Shown one piece after another: positions 42,982 through 50,169 of a stretch of 64,000 bases of DNA. The notes beneath the pieces were generated by a model. The model did not search any database. It had not been told where the DNA came from and saw nothing but the letters and a program-made list of their open reading frames with translations. Position numbers and translations under genes: made by a program. The DNA lies in NCBI GenBank assembly GCA_937922435.1, contig CAKZVT010000023.1, positions 1-64,000 on the forward strand, read 5' to 3'. Position 1 is the stretch's first letter, and each line of letters begins with the position of its first letter. The stretch is from an uncultured Prevotella sp. (GTDB taxonomy: Bacteria > Bacteroidota > Bacteroidia > Bacteroidales > Bacteroidaceae).

Positions 42982-43040
42982 GGAAAGCGTCTGGTAATGC
43001 CTTGAATATCAATACATTACATTTGGCATTAAAAGCAGGC

Positions 43041-45233
43041 TTATTCCAGCACCACGACGCGGCTCTGCATGTCGGCGAAACCGAACACGTCGAGCCCTAC
43101 TTTCATAAGATAGTCGCCCGTAAAGCTCTTGCCCTCGACCTTCAATGACGGCTTCGCGCCGGGCATCAGGTTGGTCTCCCTTACGGTATAGGTCTTGTCC
43201 GGGTCGAGCCCTTGCAGCCTTACGCGGTGCAGCTTCTCCTGATAGCGCGGATGAATGTCGTAGGCGAATAGCACGGCACGCCGCCTGTCCCCAGACACAT
43301 AGCTTACGGCCATGTGGTTGCCATCGTATGGCGACACGAGGCGATACTGTTCTCCCTCCATTATTACAGGGCTAAGCTCCTTCCAGTTAGCCACCGCGCG
43401 GCGGCAGAACTCCAGTTCGTCGGCCGTAAGGCGGTGCAGGCCGATGTCGAAACCGAGCTTACACATCGAGGCAACGTCGGTGCGGAACTTCACCGAAGCC
43501 GCCTTGTCCCAGTTGGTTACGTGTGCGCACATGGCCTTGGCCGGGAACACCTGCGAGAAGCCCCACTGTATGTAAAGCCGCTCCACGGGGTCGGTGTTGT
43601 CGCTGGGCCAGAACTCCGTAAAGTATTTCAACGCCTCGTAGTCGCACCGCGCGCCGCCGCCCGAGCACAGCATCATCGGCACCTGGGGGTACTTCTCCGC
43701 CACGCGGCGCATCACGCTGTACACTCCGCGCACGTGGTCGATGTACAGGCGGCCCTGGTTTTCTTTCAGGTAAGGCGAATAGATGTTTGTTATGGGGCTG
43801 TTGCAGTCCCACTTGAAGTAGGCGATGCCGGGGTTTTCGGTCAGCAGACGGTCAACAACGCCGAACACATAGTCCTGCACCTCGGGGTTGCTAAGGTCGA
43901 GAACGAGCTGGTTGCGGTAGTAGTACACGTCGCGGTTGGGCAAGCGGATGGCCCAGTCGGGATGCTTCTCGAACAGCTCGCTCTTAGGGTTCACCATTTC
44001 AGGCTCAATCCACAGGCCGAACTTCACGCCTGCCTCGTCGGCCGCCTTGACAAGGGCGGCCAGTCCGCCGGGCAGCTTCGAGGCGTTGGCCTGCCAGTCG
44101 CCGAGACCCTGGCGGTCGTTGTTGCGCGGATGCTTGTTGCCGAACCATCCGTCGTCGAGCAGGAACATGTCCACTCCCAGGTCCTTGGCTTCCTTCATGA
44201 GGGCGGCGAGCTTGGCCTCGTCAAAGCGGAAGCCGGTGTTCTCCCAATTGTTGAGCAGGGTGAGGCGCGGCCCCAGTCCGTCCTTCAGCTGGTACTTGCG
44301 CGCCCACGAATGCAGGTTGCGGCTGGCCTGTCCTGCGCCGCTTTGGCTAAGCGTGAAGATGAATTCGGGCGTGGTAAAGACCTCGCCGCGCTTCAGCTTG
44401 TAGGCCGACGCGTAGGGGTTTATGGCCGGGATGACGCGCAGGTTGCCCACGTTGTCAACCTCGAAAGTCATGCTGAAGTTGCCCGTCCAGCCTATTGTGC
44501 CGGTCAGCACGCGGCCTGCGGTCTCCTTAGCAGGGCCGTCGAGGCCGAGCTGGAAGAAGGGTTGCATCAGCATTGCGGCGCGGCTGCCGAGCTTGGTGTC
44601 GAGCACTTTCTTGCCGGGTAGCAGGCGTTGCGTTGACATCTGCGCCTCCCTGGCCCAGTCGCTGCTGAACTCGGTGAGGTAATACGCCGGCTCGTTGAAG
44701 TACAGCATGGTGGAGGCGTAGCGGTTAAGCGTCACTGCGCCCTTCTCGTCATGGCTTATTTCGCTCCACGTCTTGATGACGTTCTCCGCGGCGTAGGCCA
44801 CGTAGTGCAGCGTGACATTGAGCGGATACTTGTCGTCGCGCAGGCGTATGTCGGTCTGCGTGCCGCCGTTTACGGCCTTGGTCTCCGACGACTCATAATA
44901 CAGATATGTGGTAGGGTTGCCGTCGGCGTGGGTCACAGCGAGGGCAGGCTCGAAGTAATCCTCGCCTCCCGAACCGCCGTACACCTCCCAGCCGCGCGTC
45001 GACACCGAACCGTCAGAGCCTGCATGGACGCTCCATTCGAGGTTTTTCAAATCACTTTCGTGCTTCAGCCGCTCGCCGAAATACACCTGGTAGAGCCGCC
45101 CGTTGGGCGCTACTTGCAGCACGAGGTCGGTCTCCGCCGTGGAAATGCGTATGTTCTTGGGCGACTCCGCGGCACTCGCCGGGGAGCAGACGGCCGCAGC
45201 CGCGATGATGGTTGACAGTATTACATGCTTCAT
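43041..45233 (-). CDS. Alpha-galactosidase, GH36
   Basis: Hydrolyses terminal alpha-1,6-galactose, as in raffinose, melibiose or galactomannan. The 730-residue protein has a signal peptide (ends SPASAAE), an N-terminal beta-supersandwich, the catalytic barrel and a C-terminal beta domain. The nucleophile is Asp476 in YFKWDCN and the acid/base Asp545 in WPSDNTDP; FLLDDGWFG and CSGGGARCDY are further GH36 marks. It acts in the periplasm or outside. It stands apart from the fructan operons and lacks their operator, but raffinose-type sugars carry both galactose and fructose, so a functional link is plausible. MITE-like elements lie on both sides. Confidence 0.95.
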   Translation of the reverse strand: MKHVILSTIIAAAAVCSPASAAESPKNIRISTAETDLVLQVAPNGRLYQVYFGERLKHESDLKNLEWSVHAGSDGSVSTRGWEVYGGSGGEDYFEPALAVTHADGNPTTYLYYESSETKAVNGGTQTDIRLRDDKYPLNVTLHYVAYAAENVIKTWSEISHDEKGAVTLNRYASTMLYFNEPAYYLTEFSSDWAREAQMSTQRLLPGKKVLDTKLGSRAAMLMQPFFQLGLDGPAKETAGRVLTGTIGWTGNFSMTFEVDNVGNLRVIPAINPYASAYKLKRGEVFTTPEFIFTLSQSGAGQASRNLHSWARKYQLKDGLGPRLTLLNNWENTGFRFDEAKLAALMKEAKDLGVDMFLLDDGWFGNKHPRNNDRQGLGDWQANASKLPGGLAALVKAADEAGVKFGLWIEPEMVNPKSELFEKHPDWAIRLPNRDVYYYRNQLVLDLSNPEVQDYVFGVVDRLLTENPGIAYFKWDCNSPITNIYSPYLKENQGRLYIDHVRGVYSVMRRVAEKYPQVPMMLCSGGGARCDYEALKYFTEFWPSDNTDPVERLYIQWGFSQVFPAKAMCAHVTNWDKAASVKFRTDVASMCKLGFDIGLHRLTADELEFCRRAVANWKELSPVIMEGEQYRLVSPYDGNHMAVSYVSGDRRRAVLFAYDIHPRYQEKLHRVRLQGLDPDKTYTVRETNLMPGAKPSLKVEGKSFTGDYLMKVGLDVFGFADMQSRVVVLE

Positions 45234-45261
45234 AAAAAGGGTAGTTTAGGCATTGTTTAAT

Positions 45262-45470
45262 ATGAGTTCGTCATTAAAAGTGTACGTAAAAAATCCTGCT
45301 TCAAGCGGTCAACTGGTAACTGTCATTCCGCGCTCCGACACGGAATCCAGTACACAAGCATATAAACATCTAGCCGTTCACACTGGATTCCGCGTCGGAG
45401 CGCGGAATGACAGTTACCTACCGACCGCCTGAAACATGGTTATTGCCACATCTTTCATATATCAAACTCA
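45262..45470. mobile_element. MITE-like inverted-repeat element, 5' of the GH36 gene
   Basis: Core arms 45301-45352 and 45382-45432 are about 51-bp inverted copies with a few mismatches. Outer ends ATGAGTTCG (45262) and ATATCAAACTCA (45459-45470) match those of the element at 42611-42840. It begins 29 bp before the GH36 start codon, so any promoter must be in it or very close. Confidence 0.75.
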
Positions 45471-45540
45471 CGTATTGCTTACATGATTTTCACGTCGGAA
45501 TGCAACACGTTGATTTACAACACGTTACAAGACGGCCTGC

Positions 45541-45621
45541 AAAAGGCCACCTTTTGCGTCCTCAAAGATAACCTTTTACAACGTAAAAGACGGCATTTTG
45601 CATGACAAAATGCCGTCTTTT
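45541..45621. repeat. 22-bp-period palindrome array, 4 units plus fragment
   Basis: Cores at 45542, 45564, 45586 and 45608 (AAAT). A partial unit (CAAGACGGCCT) lies 14 bp before the first, out of phase. Confidence 0.85.
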
Positions 45622-45631
45622 GGAAATATAT

Positions 45632-45659
45632 GCGCCGCCGGCCTGTAGTCCGGCGGCGC
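45632..45659. repeat. GC-rich hairpin GCGCCGCCGG / CCGGCGGCGC
   Basis: 10-bp perfect arms with an 8-nt loop (CCTGTAGT). In layout it is close to the GCGGATT double repeats. Pyrimidine word repeats (TTTTACCTTTTT, TCTCACCTTATC) follow to 45810, reaching the 3' end of the kinase gene. Confidence 0.65.
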
Positions 45660-45794
45660 CAACCGCTTCTGCTTTTTCTGACCTTTTACCTTTTTATTAT
45701 TAATAAAACACTTCTTGTTTTCAGCAAAAGCGGCTTCGTCTTTTTGCCGTTTTACTTTTTTACCTTTCGTAAAACGTCTCACTTTCTCACCTTA

Positions 45795-46688
45795 TCACCC
45801 TCTCACCTTTTCGACAATCTCTGCCGGAAGCACGGGCATCGCGCCGCTCTGCGTGCACACGTAAGCCGACACCTGGACGGCCAGCTTGTGGGCTTCGGCC
45901 ACGGGCATGCCCTTGAGTATGGCCGAACAGAACGCCCCGGTGAACGAGTCGCCTGCGCCGACGGTGTCGGCCACCTCGACGAGCGGCGTCTCCTGGAACG
46001 ACACGTTGCCCGGAGTGAACACGTAGCTGCCGTTGGTTCCGCACGTCAGCACAAGCATGTCGAGGTTGCACTTGCCGAGCAACAGCCAGCACTTGTCGCG
46101 CATGTCAAGACCCGGATAGCCGAACATGCGGCCTATGGCGACAAGCTCCTCGTCGTTGATTTTCAGTATGTTGCAGCGGTAAAGCGACTCGGCGATGATT
46201 TCCTTGGTATAGAAGTTCTGCCTAAGGTTTATGTCGAAAATCCTCAAGCGGCCTTCACCCGTGGGCATTGCGTCGAGGAACTTGTATATTGTTTCGCGCG
46301 AAACGACGTTCCTCTGCGCCAGCGAGCCGAAGCATACGGCGCGGCAGTTGTGCGCCAAGTCCTCAAGTTCGGGCGTGAAGGGGATGTTGTCCCACGCCAC
46401 GTTCTCGCGTATGTCATACGTCGGTATGCCGTCCTCGTCGAGCGTAACCTGCACCGTTCCCGTGGGGTAAGGCACTTGCGCCATGATGTAGTCAAGCCCT
46501 TTTGAATTGAGCGCGGCCAGCGTCTCCTCGCCCAATTTGTCGTTACCCACCGCGCTGACGGCCATCGAGTTGAAGCCGAACTGCTTTACATGGTATGCGA
46601 AGTTGGCAGGTGCGCCGCCAAGTTTCTTGCCTTCGGGCAGCACGTCCCACAACGCCTCGCCCAGTCCTACGATTATGTCTGTGTTCAT
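45795..46688 (-). CDS. Fructokinase-like PfkB carbohydrate kinase
   Basis: Phosphorylates fructose, giving fructose-6-phosphate for glycolysis. The 297-residue ribokinase-fold protein has the N-terminal sugar motif EGKKLGGAPANFAYH (about 19-33) and the C-terminal PfkB signature DTVGAGDSFTGAF, where the Asp of GAGD is the catalytic base. Fructose as substrate is inferred from its place after a GH32 and a permease gene. A gap of about 112 bp to the permease carries GGTTATGAGG word repeats. It is the last gene of that likely operon. Confidence 0.9.
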   Translation of the reverse strand: MNTDIIVGLGEALWDVLPEGKKLGGAPANFAYHVKQFGFNSMAVSAVGNDKLGEETLAALNSKGLDYIMAQVPYPTGTVQVTLDEDGIPTYDIRENVAWDNIPFTPELEDLAHNCRAVCFGSLAQRNVVSRETIYKFLDAMPTGEGRLRIFDINLRQNFYTKEIIAESLYRCNILKINDEELVAIGRMFGYPGLDMRDKCWLLLGKCNLDMLVLTCGTNGSYVFTPGNVSFQETPLVEVADTVGAGDSFTGAFCSAILKGMPVAEAHKLAVQVSAYVCTQSGAMPVLPAEIVEKVRG

Positions 46689-46689
46689 A

Positions 46690-46798
46690 TTTTTAAGGTT
46701 TTACGGTTTTGAGGTTATGAGGTTTTACGGTTGTCAAGGTACAACGGTCTTACAAATTACACCGTACAACCCCATAACCGCACAACCTCATAACCGAA
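46690..46798. repeat. Inverted GGTTATGAGG word repeat
   Basis: GGTTTTACGGTTTTGAGG and GGTTATGAGGTTTTACGG words at 46695-46735, and inverted CCCATAACCGCACAACCTC at 46770-46795, around about 35 bp. Fills the permease-kinase gap. Confidence 0.7.
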
Positions 46799-46800
46799 AA

Positions 46801-47994
46801 TCAATGTTTCACATTCTTTATATAGCTGAAAAGATAGATTACGCCGACGGTCATCACAGTCACGGCTCCTGCCTGTCCGGCTGCGTCGGAGGCAAAGCCC
46901 ATGAGCAGGGGGAACACCGTTCCTCCGAAAAGTCCCATTATCATGAGGCCCGAAACCTCGTTCTGCTTATCGGGTTCGGACAGCAACGCCTGCGAATATA
47001 CCAGCGAGAAGATGTTTGAATTGCCGTAACCCACAAGGGCGATGGCCGTGTAGAGCACCGCCTGCGACGTGCCGAAGAACATCCCGACCATGCTCAACGC
47101 CATCATCACGATGCTGATTACGAAGAACTTACGGTTGCTCATGACGCGCAGGAAGAACGAGCCGGTAAGACAGCCCACCGTCCTGAAGATGAAGTAAAGG
47201 CTCGTAGCGAAGGCCGCCTCGTTGAGAGTCATGCCAAGACGCTCCATCAACAGCTTCGGCGCAGTTGTGTTAGTGCCCACGTCGATGCCGACATGGCACA
47301 TGATGCCGAGGAACGACAGCAGCACAATAGGCTTGCCGAGCAGGCGGAAACAGTCGCCGAAACTCGAAGCCTTGCCCTCCGCCTTCTCCTCTTGTATTGG
47401 CGTAACGAAGAGCAAGAGGGCTGAAAGCACGCCCACGACGAAGTAAACCAAGAAGAGCACTTTCCACCCGAAGCCGAACGAAGGCATGGCCGCCGTGGCG
47501 CCCCACATGGCAATGTACGGCGCGAGGAACGACGCGATGGCCTTTATGAACTGGCCGAAGGTGAGCGTACTGGCAAGGTTTCCGCCACGGACGATGGTCG
47601 AAATCAGCGGATTCAACGATGTCTGCATCAGCGCGTTGCCAATACCCAAGAGGCTGAACGAGGCCAGCATCACGCCGAAACTGCCGCCGAAGAGGGGCAA
47701 AAGCAGTGAAACTATGGTGACGACGAGCGACAGCAGCACCGTGTTCTTGCGCCCGATGCGGTTCATCAGCATGCCCGTTGGCACGGAGAAGATGAGGAAC
47801 CAGAAGAAGACCATCGACGGAAAGACGTTAGCCACGGAGTCGCTTAGCCCAAGGTCTTCCTTTACATAATTGGAAGCTATGCCCACAAGGTCGACAAAAC
47901 CCATTGCGAAGAAGCAAAGCATGACGGGCACCAGCTTCATATAAGGGGAAGCCCCCTCCTGTCCTCCCCGTGGGGAGGTGTGTAAAGTTTCCAT
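46801..47994 (-). CDS. MFS sugar permease, probably fructose/H+ symporter
   Basis: A 397-residue inner-membrane transporter with twelve likely membrane segments and the MFS loop signature GMLMNRIGRKN between segments 2 and 3. The layout fits the FHS/glucose-galactose-fucose group, often found in Bacteroidetes sugar loci. Fructose is inferred from neighbouring GH32 and PfkB genes. Residues 6-17 (TSPRGGQEGASP) are encoded by a CCTCCCC repeat; the next in-frame ATG (47940, MKLVPVMLCFFAMGF) starts exactly at the membrane region and could be the original start. Confidence 0.88.
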   Translation of the reverse strand: METLHTSPRGGQEGASPYMKLVPVMLCFFAMGFVDLVGIASNYVKEDLGLSDSVANVFPSMVFFWFLIFSVPTGMLMNRIGRKNTVLLSLVVTIVSLLLPLFGGSFGVMLASFSLLGIGNALMQTSLNPLISTIVRGGNLASTLTFGQFIKAIASFLAPYIAMWGATAAMPSFGFGWKVLFLVYFVVGVLSALLLFVTPIQEEKAEGKASSFGDCFRLLGKPIVLLSFLGIMCHVGIDVGTNTTAPKLLMERLGMTLNEAAFATSLYFIFRTVGCLTGSFFLRVMSNRKFFVISIVMMALSMVGMFFGTSQAVLYTAIALVGYGNSNIFSLVYSQALLSEPDKQNEVSGLMIMGLFGGTVFPLLMGFASDAAGQAGAVTVMTVGVIYLFSYIKNVKH

Positions 47995-48086
47995 AAGATA
48001 TTGTTTAATTGTTGATTACTAATTGATTATTGTGTGGCCCCGTAGCGTCAGTTCTCCGCCCCTCGGGGAGGCCGGGAGGGGGCTCC
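47948..48086. repeat. CCTCCCC-type inverted pair across the GH32-permease junction
   Basis: Copy at 47948-47982 within the first permease codons, and an inverted copy at 48053-48086 within the last GH32 codons. Tips AAGCCCCC face outwards. The GH32 stop codon and permease ATG lie between them. Confidence 0.85.
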
Positions 48087-49874
48087 TATTCTATACACAT
48101 TCATCTTTTTCACTGTGAACGAGCCGCGAACGGACTCGAACTTCATCTTGTTGTAAGGCTCGGAGGGGAACACTATGTTGGTCATAACGAACTTTCCGCC
48201 GTCGCCGAAGGCTTCGATGCTGGAGCGGTCGACGAAAAGACGCAGCGTGAACTCGTCGCCTTCGCCCACAGGTGCCGCCGTCATGGCCGGGAAATCGCGG
48301 CTAAACGCGGTCTCACCGCTGTTGCTTCTATCCATGACAAACTGCCGCATGGCCGTGTCGTAGTACATCAGGACGCTCTCACCCTTGCCGTTGAGCAGGG
48401 TGAAGACGATTTTCTGCGCGCCGTTGCTCTTGATTTCCATCTCTATCTCATAAGCACCGTCGTTGCCGTCGAGCAGGTTCTCGATGCTGTAAGAGTCGCT
48501 TACGTTGAACTTCTTGATGCTCTTCGCGTCCTTGCGGGCGGCCTCTATTTCCTTTGAAGGCGCGTTCCTGAGCAGCAGGTCGCCGCCTTGGCGGTACAGG
48601 GTGAGGTCTCGCGCTATGGTGTTGGCCGAGCGGTACTGCTTCGTAGGCACTACGGCGGCATACTGCCAGTTGCTCATCCATCCGAGGGCTACGCAGCGTC
48701 CGTCGGGCGCATTGTGGAAAGTCACGGTGGCGTAGTGGTCCTTGCCGTAGTCCATCCACTTGGTCTTGGTGGGGAACTGGTTGGTGAACTTCTTGCCGTC
48801 GAACGTCCCCACGAAGTACTGAGTAGCACTGCCGCCGAACGGTCCGCCGGGGTTGATGTTGCAGATGAGCACCCAACGCTTCTCCTTAGTGCCCTCGACG
48901 GGCAGCTCTACGAGGTCGGGACACTCCCAAACGCCGCCGTGCGCGCCCTGCTTCAGGCCGAAGTCGCTCTCGTGCTTCCATTCTTTCAAGTTCTTTGACG
49001 AGAAAATCTGCATCTGCTGACCTACCGCGAGGAGCATCACCCAGTGCTTGCCGGGGGCGTACCAAAACACCTTCGGGTCGCGGAAGTCGCGCTCGGTGGA
49101 GGTCATTATGGGGTTGCCCTCGTATCGGGTGAACGTTTTTCCGCCGTCGGTGCTGTACGCAAGGCACTGCATCTGGTTGTCGCCCCAGGGCGTAGACTTA
49201 CACGCCGTGTAGAAAGAAACGATTGTACCGGCACCGAAACCGGCGGTGTTGTCAGTGTCGACGACCGACGAACCGCTGAACACCGCGCCCCAGGCGTCGG
49301 CCATAACGGGGTCGCCCTCAAATGTCCAGTGCACCAAGTCCGTACTTGTAGAGTGTCCCCAAGTCATGTTACCCCAAACGGAACCGTAGGGGTTGTGCTG
49401 GAAATACAGGTGCCACACGCCGTCCTTGTAAAACATTCCGTTAGGGTCGTTCATCCATCCGTAGGCCGGAGTGTGGTGGTACAGCGGCCGGTACTTCTCC
49501 CTGTTAACCATGTCGAACGTGTCAGAGAGCTTAAGCCCCTTCCAGCACGCCGCGTCGGAGGGCATCCCCTGCACGTCGATTTTCACGTCCTTGCCTACAA
49601 AGCCCTCAAGGCTGTACGGCACGTAATAGTCTATGCGCACACGCGCCAGGCGCACGTTGGCCAACACTCCCACCTGCGTGCCGCCCGAGATGATGCCCAC
49701 TTTGGCCTCGGGCGCGTCGTCCTGAACGGGCAGGAGCAGGAAGCGCGTAGCCTCGCTGACGGCCACGATGTTCTGTTCGCAGGCAAGGTGTTGCACCTTG
49801 AGCTGCGGCGCAGCCGACAAGGAAGCCGACACAAACGTCACTGCAAATGTAGCAAAAATGTTTTTCAGTTTCAT
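48048..49874 (-). CDS. Secreted GH32 fructan hydrolase with DUF4980-like N-domain
   Basis: Cleaves fructose from inulin, levan or sucrose-type substrates. The 608-residue protein has a signal peptide (ends ASLSAAPQ), an N-terminal beta domain like DUF4980 (about 22-125), the five-bladed propeller, and a GH32C beta sandwich (from about 480). The three catalytic carboxylates are in place: Asp143 (WMNDPNG), Asp266 (FRDPK) and Glu317 (WECPDL). No lipobox, so probably periplasmic. First gene of an operon with permease and kinase. Its upstream region repeats the susC promoter/operator. The last residues (SRPPRGAEN) come from a CCTCCCC repeat. Confidence 0.95.
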   Translation of the reverse strand: MKLKNIFATFAVTFVSASLSAAPQLKVQHLACEQNIVAVSEATRFLLLPVQDDAPEAKVGIISGGTQVGVLANVRLARVRIDYYVPYSLEGFVGKDVKIDVQGMPSDAACWKGLKLSDTFDMVNREKYRPLYHHTPAYGWMNDPNGMFYKDGVWHLYFQHNPYGSVWGNMTWGHSTSTDLVHWTFEGDPVMADAWGAVFSGSSVVDTDNTAGFGAGTIVSFYTACKSTPWGDNQMQCLAYSTDGGKTFTRYEGNPIMTSTERDFRDPKVFWYAPGKHWVMLLAVGQQMQIFSSKNLKEWKHESDFGLKQGAHGGVWECPDLVELPVEGTKEKRWVLICNINPGGPFGGSATQYFVGTFDGKKFTNQFPTKTKWMDYGKDHYATVTFHNAPDGRCVALGWMSNWQYAAVVPTKQYRSANTIARDLTLYRQGGDLLLRNAPSKEIEAARKDAKSIKKFNVSDSYSIENLLDGNDGAYEIEMEIKSNGAQKIVFTLLNGKGESVLMYYDTAMRQFVMDRSNSGETAFSRDFPAMTAAPVGEGDEFTLRLFVDRSSIEAFGDGGKFVMTNIVFPSEPYNKMKFESVRGSFTVKKMNVYRIGAPSRPPRGAEN

Positions 49875-49962
49875 GATTATCTATTTATTAAATGTCAAAT
49901 ATCAAGCATTTTCACGCCGCCTGCGCATCGCTTTGTAACTGTCTGACAGCCAGCGGCTTTCC

Positions 49963-50043
49963 AATATGCCGTCTTTTAGCCTGCAAAAGGTGGCCTTTCG
50001 GCGTGCGAAAGACGGCCTTTTGCATTGCGTTTTGCCGTCGTTT
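49963..50043. repeat. 22-bp-period palindrome array, 4 units
   Basis: Cores at 49964 (decayed), 49986, 50008 and 50030 (TTTT). Left flank CTGACAGCCAGCGGCTTTCC. It lies inside the expected 5' leader of the GH32 transcript, between its -7 box and ATG. Confidence 0.9.
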
Positions 50044-50044
50044 G

Positions 50045-50143
50045 CAAAAGTAACTCATATCAATGCAAACACGTTGCAAATTTATTTCAAACGCTATAAA
50101 AAAGCGTTCATGCAACAAATTTCACACGCCATGAACGGTATTT
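50045..50143 (-). promoter_or_regulatory. Promoter and predicted HTCS operator of the GH32-permease-kinase operon
   Basis: A -7 box (CAAAAGTA on the plus strand, 50045-50052) is followed after exactly 20 bp by GTTGCAA (50073-50079), then TTTCAA, an A-run, and an inverted repeat CGTTCATG / CATGAACG. The same elements with the same spacing lie upstream of susC (58851-58951). Predicted binding site for the hybrid sensor at 59416. Confidence 0.75.
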
Positions 50144-50169
50144 GCCAAAAACCGCGATGCAGCAAAGGC

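Noticed and set aside
43314..44621. 435-residue plus-strand frame over the GH36 gene
   Set aside because: Antisense to catalytic motifs of GH36; composition typical of a shadow frame.
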